From NCBI GenBank assembly GCA_938018005.1, contig CALIJG010000001.1, positions 1-64,000 on the forward strand: a stretch of DNA of 64,000 nt. Reading direction: 5' to 3'. Numbering within the stretch: position 1 is the stretch's first letter; every line of letters starts with the position of its first letter. This stretch comes from an uncultured Candidatus Saccharibacteria bacterium (GTDB taxonomy: Bacteria; Patescibacteriota; Saccharimonadia; Saccharimonadales; Saccharimonadaceae). Position numbers and translations under genes: made by a program. A model generated the notes under the pieces. That model was not told where the DNA came from. It searched no databases and worked only from the letters and a program-made list of their open reading frames with translations. Positions 9,377 through 18,020 of this stretch are shown here, piece by piece.

Positions 9377-9856
9377 TTAACCGCGAGCAAAGTGGGCAAA
9401 GGCGCGGTTGGCCTCGGCCATCTTGTGGGTGTCTTCCTTTTTCTTGAAGGCGACACCAGTTTGGTTGCACGCATCAACGATCTCTGTTGCCAGACGCTTG
9501 CTATATGGCATACCACTCTTCGATCGGGCAGCCTGCACTAGCCACATAAAAGCAAAGTGCTGCTGACGATGACCCTGGATAGGGAATGGAATCTGGTAGT
9601 TCGCACCACCAACGCGGCGACTCTTTACCTCAAAGCTAGGACTGATGTTCTTGATGCAGGTCTCGAACACTTCCAGTGGGTCCTCACTCTTGAGGCTTCG
9701 TGCAGCTTGTTCGAGCGCACTATAGACGGCCCGCTCAGCAACCTGCTTTTTGCCGTCTAGCATCGATTTGTTAATCAAGCGCTGCACCAGCACCGACTGG
9801 TACTTGCGGTCTGGCTTGATGGTGCGCTGGAGTTTTTTCGTGACTTTACGAGGCAT
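9377..9856 (-). CDS. rpsG: 30S ribosomal protein S7
   Basis: 159-residue S7 (MPRKVTKKL; LINKSMLDGKK; FEVKSRRVGGANYQIPF; HRQQHFAFMWLV; ending NRAFAHFARG). It nucleates assembly of the 30S head. It lies 2 nt after rpsL. The usual partners fusA and tuf do not follow; a terminator ends the operon. Confidence 0.96.
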   Translation of the reverse strand: MPRKVTKKLQRTIKPDRKYQSVLVQRLINKSMLDGKKQVAERAVYSALEQAARSLKSEDPLEVFETCIKNISPSFEVKSRRVGGANYQIPFPIQGHRQQHFAFMWLVQAARSKSGMPYSKRLATEIVDACNQTGVAFKKKEDTHKMAEANRAFAHFARG

Positions 9857-9858
9857 GG

Positions 9859-10272
9859 TTAGTTACCCTCCTTCTTGGCGCCGTACTTGCTGCGGCCTTG
9901 CTTACGCTTCGATACCCCTTGTAGGTCGAGCGCGCCACGGACGATGTGGTAGCGCACACCCGGGAGATCCGGCACACGGCCACCACGGACGAGCACCACC
10001 GCGTGCTCCTGCAGGTTGTGGCCTTCGCCGCCAATGTATGCCCAGACTTCGTGGCCGTTAGTGAGGCGGACACGAGCCACCTTGCGCATAGCGGAGTTTG
10101 GCTTCTTGGGGGTCTTGGTCGTTACCTTGACGCAGACGCCACGCTTGAGCGGTGCATTTTGGTCGTAGTAGCGCACCTTGAGTGCGTTGTGGATGCGCCC
10201 CAGCGCTGGCGACTTCGACTTCCGAGCCGCCGTCTTGCGTGGCTTGCGCACCAATTGGTTGATGGTTGGCAT
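9859..10272 (-). CDS. rpsL: 30S ribosomal protein S12
   Basis: 137-residue S12 ([52 protein letters not shown]). The decoding-site loop PKKPNS is intact, with the streptomycin-type lysines. The ORF is open 16 codons further, but the ATG at 10272 has an AAGGAGAA site and fits the family. Confidence 0.96.
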   Translation of the reverse strand: MPTINQLVRKPRKTAARKSKSPALGRIHNALKVRYYDQNAPLKRGVCVKVTTKTPKKPNSAMRKVARVRLTNGHEVWAYIGGEGHNLQEHAVVLVRGGRVPDLPGVRYHIVRGALDLQGVSKRKQGRSKYGAKKEGN

Positions 10273-10486
10273 GCAATTCTCCTTATTGCTTATAGTTCGT
10301 AACTCTGCTGCCTGTCCCACTCACCTAATTGGTGGTGTAGCAGCATAGAATACTGGCTACTGGGCGATTACCCAGCATATTTGCGTGTACGATTGGGAGC
10401 AGCACCTCCGCCTCGTGTCTATACCTTCTCTGCCAGGCAGTGCGCTCACACCAGCGCCCCACCCCGAAAAGAGGAAACTCGTGGGT

Positions 10487-10516
10487 ATTATAGCATGGCA
10501 TTGTGCGCAAAGGCAA
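10487..10516 (-). promoter_or_regulatory. Promoter of rpsL-rpsG
   Basis: Minus-strand TTGCCT (10511-10516), 18-nt spacer, TGC-extended TATAAT (10487-10492). Confidence 0.55.
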
Positions 10517-10572
10517 ATGCGCTGTGCCAAGCTAAGAGTGATTGAATAATCTCTACTATTGCTACCCCATGC

Positions 10573-10578
10573 TATACT
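10573..10578 (+). promoter_or_regulatory. -10 box of pheA, leaderless type
   Basis: ATGC-TATACT ends 6 nt before the pheA ATG at 10585 and is TG-extended. No Shine-Dalgarno sequence fits between. Confidence 0.6.
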
Positions 10579-10584
10579 AATCTC

Positions 10585-11391
10585 ATGCATATTGCCATCC
10601 AAGGTCAGGCGGGGTCGTTTCATGAGCAGGCAGCACAGCAGTGGTTTGGGCCACAGGTCGATACCGTACCATGCACGACGTTTCGCGATGTTTTCCATGC
10701 GCACGCGACTGGTCAAGCCGAGGGCATCGTTGTGGCGGTGGAAAACACACTCTACGGGACAATCAACGAGCCGTACCACTACCTCGAGGCATGCCCGCTA
10801 CCCATCATTGGTGAGGTACGTCTTGCCATTGAGCAGATGCTCATCACATTACCTGGTGCTCACCTGGCTGATATTACCGAAGTGTATTCGCATCCCGTCG
10901 CACTTGCGCAGTGTCAGCGCTTTCTTGCTGCCGAGCTGCCGCATGCGGCGCAGAATGAATTTTTCGACACAGCAGGGGCAGTTGCCTACATCAAAGCAGC
11001 TGGCGACCCGCACAAAGCCGCCATCGCTGGCCAGGCGGCTGCTGCCCTCCATCATCTGCCCATCCTGCGCCGTAGCATCCAAGATAGCCACGACAACATC
11101 ACCCGCTTCATCGTCCTCGCGCCAGGCCACGTACCAGCCCGAGCCAACCGCGCCACGCTCGTCGTCACGACCAATCACCAGCCTGGTGCACTACTTGAGG
11201 TGTTGCGCATCTTCGCCGCGGCAGGCATCAATATCAGCAGCCTGCAGTCTCAACCGATCGTCGGCCAGCCCTGGCAATACAAATTCTTTCTCGTCGTCGA
11301 CAGCGCTGGTGCTCCACTCAAGCACGCCCTGCGCGCCATTGAGCAAAGCGACCACACTGTGCGGCTACTGGGTGAGTATTGTGTGGGGTAG
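10585..11391 (+). CDS. pheA: Prephenate dehydratase
   Basis: 268 residues. Converts prephenate to phenylpyruvate, the last committed step of phenylalanine synthesis. The catalytic domain (1-180) has GQAGSF, VENTLYGTINE and the NITRF motif whose Thr is catalytic. A C-terminal ACT domain (about 188-265) has GALL, but the Phe-binding IESRP motif is replaced by LQSQP, so feedback control by Phe may be altered or absent. No other aromatic-pathway gene is in the window. Plus strand, monocistronic, apparently leaderless. Confidence 0.93.
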   Translation: MHIAIQGQAGSFHEQAAQQWFGPQVDTVPCTTFRDVFHAHATGQAEGIVVAVENTLYGTINEPYHYLEACPLPIIGEVRLAIEQMLITLPGAHLADITEVYSHPVALAQCQRFLAAELPHAAQNEFFDTAGAVAYIKAAGDPHKAAIAGQAAAALHHLPILRRSIQDSHDNITRFIVLAPGHVPARANRATLVVTTNHQPGALLEVLRIFAAAGINISSLQSQPIVGQPWQYKFFLVVDSAGAPLKHALRAIEQSDHTVRLLGEYCVG

Positions 11392-11547
11392 GATTATTCC
11401 CACGTCTCTCGAATCATCGGGAAAGGCCTTTGGTAACAAGCTCATCAGCACTAACACTGGTCACGACTAGCTTCCGTTTGGGGATAGCACAGAGAAAAGC
11501 ATAGGTTAGGTAGTGTCTTGTTAAACCTGCGTGCAAACTGCGCCGCC

Positions 11548-13884
11548 CTATCCCAGTTCATCCATGCTGCCAATCAGCACATCGCGTGGGCGTGAGCCGT
11601 CGGCTGGGCCAATGATGCCTTGCTCTTCCATCTCTTCCATGATGCGAGCCGCTCGGGCATAGCCCACGCGGAGCTTGCGCTGGAGGAGCGAGGTTGAGGC
11701 TTTGCGGGTCTCTACTACCACCCGCACGGCATCGCGGAACATATCGTCATTGCCTTCGCCACTGCCGTCCATATCCATCACTATGCCACCTTTGCCATTG
11801 AGCTGGACAGGCTGGCTCACGATCTCGTCATTATACTGCGGTGCCGACTGCATGCGTAGGTGGTCGGTCACTTTAGCGACTTCTTCGTCCATCACCCAGG
11901 CGCCTTGGATACGCTTGGGCTTGGGCATACTAGCGGTTTTCATCAGCATATCACCTTGACCAAGGAGCTTCTCGGCACCGATTTGGTCGAGAATAGTGCG
12001 GCTATCTACCTGGCTGGCCACTGTAAAGGCGATGCGGGCTGGCACATTGGCCTTGATGAGGCCGGTGATCACATCCACACTCGGCCGCTGCGTCGCCAGC
12101 ACCAGGTGAATACCAACTGCTCGAGCCTTCTGAGCTAGGCGGACAATCAGCGCCTCCACGTCGCGTGCTGCCACCATCATCAGGTCGGCCAGCTCGTCTA
12201 CCACAATGACGACATACGGCATACGGCCTTCGTCTACCTTTTGCATGTGGCCTTGCTCATCGGCCACGGCGATCTGCTTACCGCGGGTTTTGATCTTTTC
12301 GTTATACGTCTTGATGTCACGCACCTTCTCCTCAGCCAGCAAGCTGTAGCGCCGCTCCATCTCATTGACCGCCCACTTGAGGGCACTAATGGTCTTTTCT
12401 GGCTCAACAATAACAGGGGTAAGAAGGTGTGGAATATCGGCATACGGCGCCATCTCCACCTGTTTGGGATCGACGAGGATGAGCTTCATTTCGCTGGGAC
12501 TGTTGCGGTAGAGCAAGCTAGTGAGGAGCGTGTTGATCATCACTGACTTACCCGAGCCCGTTTGCCCCGCCACCAAGAGGTGCGGCATTTTATTGAGCTC
12601 ACCGACGAAGGGTCTGCCCGAGATGTCCTTACCAATAGCAAACGCCAGCGGCTCCTTGGCGTGCTGCCACTCGGGGCTATCTAACACCCCACGCAGGCGC
12701 ACATCGGCCGCCTTGCGGTTTGGCACTTCGATACCCACGGCCTTCTTGCCGGGGATGGGTGCCTCAATGCGAAGGCTGGATGCCGCGAGGTTGAGCGCGA
12801 TATTCGTCTCCAGCGCAGTGATGCGGTTGAGCTTAACGCCAACAGGCGGCTTGAGCGTGTATTGCGTCACCTTCGGGCCAATGTTTGCCCCCTCCATCTC
12901 GACATTAATGTTAAATTCGTGCAGCGTATCTTGAATGATGTGGGCATTTTGCTCAATGTCGCCGGCATCAGCCGGGCTCTGACGCTTCTCCAGCAGCTCC
13001 AGGCTGGGCGGCTGCCAGTTGGGATCATTAACAGCAAGCATAGCAGACCGGTCTTCGGCTGCTTTATCTACAGAGGTAGACGGTGTGCTGTCGCGCAAGG
13101 TCGCCCGTGGTTTTTTGTCTGGTTTTGGCTCAGCCGGGCCATCGCCTGAGAGGGTTGGGACGCCCGCGTTGAGCTTAAAGTCACTCATAGCAGCAGGCTT
13201 ATCTTGAGCCTTCTCGTCCTTATTGCGCTTGGCCTTTTTGTTGGTGTCTGGTGTTTGGCTATCAGCGGCGCGGCGGGCCACTGCCACATTGGCGGCATCG
13301 TCTGCCTCAGCCTCGCTGCGCACCATGTTTTGTAAGCCACGCCACAGTGCCATGGGCGAGACACGCAAGACGAAGAGTAGCGTCAAGCCGATCAACAATA
13401 CATACACAAAAACCCCTACTGGCCGGTCGACCAGCGCCAGCATAGCACGATTGAGTAAGTCACCCATCACACCGCCTGTCGCAGCTGAACCTCGCCGCAG
13501 TAGGCCAAATAGCCCCGCAAACCATAACACCATCAGCACTGCCGCAAGTTTCAGCGCTACTGGTAAGCGGTTGTTCTCCGCCCGAAAGATCGCCACCGCC
13601 ACATACACCGCCACTACTGGGACGACATACACCGCATAGCCAATAATATGCAGCATCGTCGCATCAAGCCACTTGAGGATTGGCCCACCCGAACCAAACC
13701 ACGACACCACCAGTAGCACCGAAAATGCCAGCAACAGCACCGCCGACACCTGCGCCCAAAACCCCGCTGGCAATGTATGCTGCGGCGCGGCCTGCTTGGC
13801 TTTGCTCTTGCTCGGGCTGCGCCGACGAGCAGCGCTTGAGCGAGTAGACGAACGAGTGCGAGTGGTTTTTCTTTTTGTAGCCAT
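11548..13884 (-). CDS. ftsK: DNA translocase FtsK/SpoIIIE
   Basis: 778 residues. Pumps chromosomal DNA through the closing septum. N terminus is Arg/Lys/Ser-rich, then four hydrophobic segments (about 42-185), a charged linker (190-290), the alpha/beta RecA-like motor with Walker A GQTGSGKS and Walker B VIVVDELADLM, and a C-terminal winged-helix gamma domain (QRKLRVGYARAARIMEEME) that reads orientation sequences. Monocistronic. A TACAAT lies 9 nt upstream of the ATG, with only a weak AAAAGG between. Confidence 0.96.
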   Translation of the reverse strand: MATKRKTTRTRSSTRSSAARRRSPSKSKAKQAAPQHTLPAGFWAQVSAVLLLAFSVLLVVSWFGSGGPILKWLDATMLHIIGYAVYVVPVVAVYVAVAIFRAENNRLPVALKLAAVLMVLWFAGLFGLLRRGSAATGGVMGDLLNRAMLALVDRPVGVFVYVLLIGLTLLFVLRVSPMALWRGLQNMVRSEAEADDAANVAVARRAADSQTPDTNKKAKRNKDEKAQDKPAAMSDFKLNAGVPTLSGDGPAEPKPDKKPRATLRDSTPSTSVDKAAEDRSAMLAVNDPNWQPPSLELLEKRQSPADAGDIEQNAHIIQDTLHEFNINVEMEGANIGPKVTQYTLKPPVGVKLNRITALETNIALNLAASSLRIEAPIPGKKAVGIEVPNRKAADVRLRGVLDSPEWQHAKEPLAFAIGKDISGRPFVGELNKMPHLLVAGQTGSGKSVMINTLLTSLLYRNSPSEMKLILVDPKQVEMAPYADIPHLLTPVIVEPEKTISALKWAVNEMERRYSLLAEEKVRDIKTYNEKIKTRGKQIAVADEQGHMQKVDEGRMPYVVIVVDELADLMMVAARDVEALIVRLAQKARAVGIHLVLATQRPSVDVITGLIKANVPARIAFTVASQVDSRTILDQIGAEKLLGQGDMLMKTASMPKPKRIQGAWVMDEEVAKVTDHLRMQSAPQYNDEIVSQPVQLNGKGGIVMDMDGSGEGNDDMFRDAVRVVVETRKASTSLLQRKLRVGYARAARIMEEMEEQGIIGPADGSRPRDVLIGSMDELG

Positions 13885-14205
13885 ATCCTTTTTATTGTAC
13901 TCTGTTTATGCTTGGTTTGATAGCGTATATTGTAGCATAATTTACTACATTAGGCAATCGGTGTGGGATATGTGAGCACAGTCTTTGTTTTCTCAGTGTT
14001 AGTTTCATCATCTCATCGCCCCCTCAAATAGAGTATGAAGGCAGATTGTCATAATCTGTTTGCGGCCCTAGCATCAAGCAGTCAACATTTAGGAAATAGA
14101 GATCCGTATAGTGCTCCTGAGGAGGGACTAGCAAGAAGACAAAGCGTGAAACTCAAAAATAGCCATTTTGTCCATTCTATGTCACAATAGAAGCAGGGAG
14201 GTCGT
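13885..14205. other. Intergenic region
   Basis: About 320 nt between divergent ftsK and the small plus-strand gene. Several TATAAT-like hexamers occur near the ftsK end; nothing else is recognised. Confidence 0.4.
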
Positions 14206-14367
14206 ATGCAGCAGATGGTATGGAATATAGTAACAATGATTGCACCCTTCGCGGTGATTGCCTTTGTCTTGGTGGTGCTGGCCGAATATTTGCGCATGCA
14301 GCAGCGCATCAAACGCCTGGAGGAGATGGTGCACGAGCTGCAGCAGCGAATTAAGTCGGACACGTAA
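14206..14367 (+). CDS. Small single-pass membrane protein, 53 aa
   Basis: Below the usual ORF size limit but convincing. It starts MQQMVWNIVTMIAP, has one transmembrane helix (about residues 6-27), then an amphipathic helix with alternating Arg/Glu/Gln (LRMQQRIKRLEEM) and ends KSDT. A GGGAGG ribosome site lies 5 nt before the ATG, and a strong terminator follows 12 nt after the stop. The N-out/C-in helix plus coiled-coil tail resembles small envelope adaptor proteins; the function is unknown. It could form dimers through the tail. Confidence 0.7.
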   Translation: MQQMVWNIVTMIAPFAVIAFVLVVLAEYLRMQQRIKRLEEMVHELQQRIKSDT

Positions 14368-14379
14368 CCACAGTTTGCA

Positions 14380-14417
14380 AGCAAAAAAGCCAGCTGTATA
14401 GCGCTGGCTTTTTTGCT
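14380..14417. terminator. Bidirectional terminator between the 53-aa gene and rnj
   Basis: Perfect 15-bp stem (14380-14394 with 14403-14417), 8-nt loop, containing an A6/T6 pair so that each strand ends in a T-run. It serves both convergent genes. Confidence 0.9.
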
Positions 14418-14438
14418 TTTGTGACGCTAAGTCATTAC

Positions 14439-16784
14439 CTAGTAGCTTCGGCGATCCGAGCGATCCTTTGGCACAACCACCTCAGTGTCGGGCTCTTGCC
14501 GTGGCGGGAACTTTTTGCGTGGCAAGCCAGCGAAGGCGTCGTTGCTCGGCTGCTTGCTGCGGGCGGTCGGGCGGCTATTAGCCGAGCGGCGCTTGCGCGT
14601 ATTAGCTGGGCGAGTCGGTGCTTTCTCATCCGTGGTGGCAGGCAATGCACCAGCTGTCTTGCGGGCGGCAATGGCGGCTGCTTTGGCAGCGGCACCACCC
14701 TTGGCGATGCGCGGTGGCGTGTGTGGCTGAGCTGGCGCAGCGAGGCTCTGACGCGAGCGCCCAGCTGGGACTTCGCGCCCCACACGAGCAGTGCGGCTCG
14801 ACGCCTTTTGTGGTGCACCCACTTCGTTGATGACTGGGATAATAATGGGCATGCGGCGTGTTTGGTCGTACAAAACGCGGGCAATGTCGTCTTTGATTTC
14901 CTTCTTTACGACATCAAGGTCATACGAACCCACCAGGCTGCGCGCCGCTTTTTGTTTGAGGTAGGCGCGGATCATCCCCATCAGCTCTTCATTATCGCGC
15001 AGGTAGATGAAGCCCCGGCTGATGATATCTGGGCTGGTGAGGAGGCGGCCCGTCCCACGCTGGACGGTGAGCACCACAACGAACATCCCCTCCAGGCTCA
15101 TGTGGATGCGATCCTTCAGCACGACATCGCTCACGACTGCACCAGCGTCGTCATACATTGTGCCGCCCGAGTGCGGAATGCGCCCGATCTTGTGCGCACC
15201 ATCGGTCGTAAACTCCACGATATCCCCTGGGTCGCAGACAAAGATATGACTGCGTGGAATACCACACTCCTTCTCGGCCAAGCGAGCATTGTGCACCAGC
15301 ATGTGGAACTCGCCGTGGTTAGGCAAATAATATGTGGGTTTGACGGCACTAATGAGCCGCACGTGGTCATCATAATACCCATGGCCCGACAGGTGGAGTG
15401 GCCCCACCCCGGTCAGGTGTGTCTTGCCATTTTGCACCACGTCGCCACCTTCGCGCATCAAGCCATCGACGGTGCGTACGACGTACTTCTCGTTGCCTGG
15501 GATGGGGTTGGAGCTAAAGACCACCACATCGCTCCCCTTAATCTTGACGAACTTATGCGCCCCCGTTGCCATGCGGTTAAGCACGGCACTAAACTCCCCC
15601 TGGCTACCCGTACAGACGATGGTGATCTTGTGGTCGGGCAGCTTTACGAGATCTTCCATCTTTACTACCGTATCTTTGGGGATTTTGATAGCGCCAGTGC
15701 GCAGCGCTACCTCCAGGTTTTGGATCATACTAAACCCAGCAAAGGCTACCTTGCGCCCGTGCTTCTCTGCTTCCTCGAGGATGAGCTGGATGCGGTGCAG
15801 CTGGCTAGAGAAACTACTGATGATGATGCGGCTCTTGGCCCACTTGTCCATCACCTCGCCCATGCTATGCTGGATGTCGTGCTCGCCGTGGGTGTGAGTG
15901 CCAGCGCTCTCGCAGTTGGTCGATTCGTTCATCATGAGGAGGAAGCCCTCAGTGTGTGAGATATCTTGCAAGCGCTCGAAGTCGAACTTGCGGCCATCCA
16001 CCGGGTTCTCCTCTATACGCCAGTCGCCACTGCTGAGGATATTCCCTACTGGTGTGCGTACCACCACTGCAGCCGAATCAGGGATGGAGTGGTTCACCCG
16101 CACCAGCTCTACACTAAAGGAGTCGCACAGCTGGACGATCTCATGCTCCTCAGGCTTGAGCTCATGATACTCCGGCTCGTAGCTACCATCGGTCTCGGCC
16201 ATAGTGCGCTGCAGCATACCCAAGGTAAAGGCCGTGCCATAGACTGGTGCCGGCAGCTTGGGGATAATGTGCCGAAAGGCACCGATATGGTCGAGGTGCC
16301 CGTGGGTAAAGATATGCGCCCGAATCTTGTGCTTATTCTCCTCCAGCCACTGCGTATCGGGGATAATGTAGTTGATACCTGGATAGTCACTACCCGGGAA
16401 GAGGAAGCCCATGTCGATGATGATAATATCGTTGTCGTACTCGATGGCTGTCATATTCTTGCCAATGCCCATCTCGCCCACCCCACCAATCGGGATAACC
16501 TTGAGCGTTGGGCGCGGAGCACGGGGCCGCTTGGGCTGCATGTTGAGAGTAAACTGCTTGCCGCCATAGCCATTGTAGACTGACTTATTGACCGGCACAT
16601 TAATGACGTGCTGCGAGGCCTGAGCATTGACCCCCTCGCTAGTGCGGCGCTGCGCCCGAAAGACCTCGCCTTTGCGCGTGGTGGTGGCACTGAGCACTGT
16701 GTTGGTTGTCGCTGATTGTTTGCTTGCGTGTGGACGCTTCTTGGCGTCATCTGCCTGGGGTGTGGCCACTCGTCGTTGACCCAT
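14439..16784 (-). CDS. rnj: Ribonuclease J
   Basis: 781-residue beta-CASP ribonuclease, active in 5' exonuclease and endonuclease RNA processing. The metallo-beta-lactamase metal site HGHLDH is at about 161-166. There is an N-terminal extension of about 90 residues before the core (LKVIPIGGVGEMG) and a Lys/Arg/Ala/Pro-rich C-terminal tail of about 120 residues, so it is much longer than the usual 550. The tails probably bind RNA or partners; this is inferred. AAGGAG precedes the ATG. With PNPase elsewhere in the window it would form the core RNA-decay machinery, no RNase E being seen. Confidence 0.95.
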   Translation of the reverse strand: MGQRRVATPQADDAKKRPHASKQSATTNTVLSATTTRKGEVFRAQRRTSEGVNAQASQHVINVPVNKSVYNGYGGKQFTLNMQPKRPRAPRPTLKVIPIGGVGEMGIGKNMTAIEYDNDIIIIDMGFLFPGSDYPGINYIIPDTQWLEENKHKIRAHIFTHGHLDHIGAFRHIIPKLPAPVYGTAFTLGMLQRTMAETDGSYEPEYHELKPEEHEIVQLCDSFSVELVRVNHSIPDSAAVVVRTPVGNILSSGDWRIEENPVDGRKFDFERLQDISHTEGFLLMMNESTNCESAGTHTHGEHDIQHSMGEVMDKWAKSRIIISSFSSQLHRIQLILEEAEKHGRKVAFAGFSMIQNLEVALRTGAIKIPKDTVVKMEDLVKLPDHKITIVCTGSQGEFSAVLNRMATGAHKFVKIKGSDVVVFSSNPIPGNEKYVVRTVDGLMREGGDVVQNGKTHLTGVGPLHLSGHGYYDDHVRLISAVKPTYYLPNHGEFHMLVHNARLAEKECGIPRSHIFVCDPGDIVEFTTDGAHKIGRIPHSGGTMYDDAGAVVSDVVLKDRIHMSLEGMFVVVLTVQRGTGRLLTSPDIISRGFIYLRDNEELMGMIRAYLKQKAARSLVGSYDLDVVKKEIKDDIARVLYDQTRRMPIIIPVINEVGAPQKASSRTARVGREVPAGRSRQSLAAPAQPHTPPRIAKGGAAAKAAAIAARKTAGALPATTDEKAPTRPANTRKRRSANSRPTARSKQPSNDAFAGLPRKKFPPRQEPDTEVVVPKDRSDRRSY

Positions 16785-16860
16785 TGTATCTCACTCCTTC
16801 TAATACATTATTCTGGTTCTACTAATAAGAGACAGGCTAAGAGCCTCAATAAGTGGTTGT

Positions 16861-16890
16861 ATTATAGCAGATGATGGTGAGGTGTGTCAA
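16861..16890 (-). promoter_or_regulatory. Promoter of rnj
   Basis: Minus-strand TTGACA (16885-16890), 18-nt spacer, TGC-extended TATAAT (16861-16866). It gives a leader of about 70 nt. The -35 abuts the terminator hairpin of the upstream gene. Confidence 0.7.
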
Positions 16891-16915
16891 AGCCACCCCG
16901 CAAGAGGTGGCTTTT
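16889..16915 (-). terminator. Hairpin downstream of the 305-aa anchored protein
   Basis: 7-bp stem (16891-16897 with 16906-16912) with flanking A/T pairs. The T-run is short on the minus strand, so efficiency is uncertain; the plus strand has TTTT. Confidence 0.55.
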
Positions 16916-16945
16916 GCTTCGTGTCGCTACAAGTTGATGGCGTAT

Positions 16946-17863
16946 TTATGCACACCAAAATTGCAGCATATATTTCAAATTTTTGCCTGTTCCCGCTTGG
17001 GAGGCTGGCTGCCACGATGCGCTATCACTTGGGCTGCTGCCATCAGGATTCTCTGCGCTAGCCGATGCTTCTTCGATGGCAAACGTTGGTGCGCCATTCT
17101 CGTTAGTGGTTCGCGTCATCCGTATGTAGTACAGCTTCTCATTTGGGTCAGTATTGGCACTTGGATGGAAGCTGCTTGCTGCTGCGACTTCTGTAGCAGG
17201 GTTGCCTGTGATCTGCAGCAGCTCTACCGTCGTCAGCTCGCCAACTGGCTGGGCAGCCCCTGGCTCTCGTGGCGTCTCCAGCGTCACCTCCTCTCGGGTG
17301 GTTGTTTTGCCAGTGGTTATGTCTTTTTGTTTGTGTGCCACCGTCGTTACAACGAAGTTTTGCCCATCATGGCTGACGGTAGTTCGCTTCGCTGTAATAA
17401 TCTCCTTAATAGCTCTACTCTTATCAGTCCGGTGCACTGCAAGGGAGTCACCCATATAACGATCTGTCTTCGTCTTGCCCTGCAGCTCGGTATAGCGCGT
17501 CGTGATGCCGTGCAAAACTTCTCTGTCGACCTTCTTCACATCAATCTCACCATCAGGAGTTGTAAATTCTACCTCACGACCCGATTGCCCAAATGGCTCA
17601 GCCGTTGCGGCTGTTTCGCTCGATACGGGTGCTTCTGCTGTATTATGACAATACGCGAAGCCACTCATAGCAGTAAGCAGGGCTGCCAGAGCGGCAAGCT
17701 TTTGCTTCAGCGAGAGTCGTGGCATATCTCTCTTATCAGTATCATCAGTAGCACTCTCATTGCTTAACGTAATACGTGAGTTTGTCTCGTTCAAAATCGG
17801 TTTTCGTGCAAAACTCCCTTCCATACTGCTTGTTTTCTGCCAAGGTTTCTTCATTATCATCAC
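16946..17863 (-). CDS. Membrane-anchored exported protein, unknown function
   Basis: 305 residues, not recognised. An unusually long cytoplasmic N terminus (about 50 residues) precedes one hydrophobic segment (LAALAALLTAMSGFAYC, about 54-71), then a polar exported domain with Thr-rich strands and a Ser/Ala/Pro-rich C terminus ending MLQFWCA. The cysteine after the hydrophobic stretch does not make a standard lipobox. An AGGAGG site lies before MMIMKK; which of the clustered ATG codons starts is unclear. Monocistronic. Confidence 0.7.
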   Translation of the reverse strand: MMIMKKPWQKTSSMEGSFARKPILNETNSRITLSNESATDDTDKRDMPRLSLKQKLAALAALLTAMSGFAYCHNTAEAPVSSETAATAEPFGQSGREVEFTTPDGEIDVKKVDREVLHGITTRYTELQGKTKTDRYMGDSLAVHRTDKSRAIKEIITAKRTTVSHDGQNFVVTTVAHKQKDITTGKTTTREEVTLETPREPGAAQPVGELTTVELLQITGNPATEVAAASSFHPSANTDPNEKLYYIRMTRTTNENGAPTFAIEEASASAENPDGSSPSDSASWQPASQAGTGKNLKYMLQFWCA

Positions 17864-17962
17864 CTCCTGCTTTATTTTACTAACTACCTATTTACCGTTA
17901 TAGTACTTTGTATTTGCTATATCTGTCAAATGTGTTCTATTCGAGTCCCAAAGCTAGCAGGC

Positions 17963-17992
17963 AAAAAGCCGGCTACCCCACAATAGCCGGCT
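17963..17992 (-). terminator. Terminator of the YhgE/Pip-like gene
   Basis: 8-bp GC-rich stem (17967-17974 with 17985-17992) followed by T5 on the minus strand. Confidence 0.85.
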
Positions 17993-18020
17993 CTGTGCTA
18001 TGCCTCGCAGCACATTAATT

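Larger units (their letters stand above)
10273..10584. other. Divergent intergenic region, rpsL leader
   Basis: 312 nt between divergent rpsL and pheA. It holds the rpsL promoter, a leader of about 205 nt for rpsL, and the pheA -10 box. No gene is seen. Confidence 0.5.

Noticed and set aside
10559..11470. 303-codon ORF in another frame over pheA
   Set aside because: Ser/Arg-rich shadow; the prephenate dehydratase frame carries all family motifs.
14421..15959. Plus-strand ORF of 512 codons
   Set aside because: It lies entirely opposite the RNase J gene, has no ribosome site and a low-complexity translation; it is the antisense shadow of a GC-rich gene.
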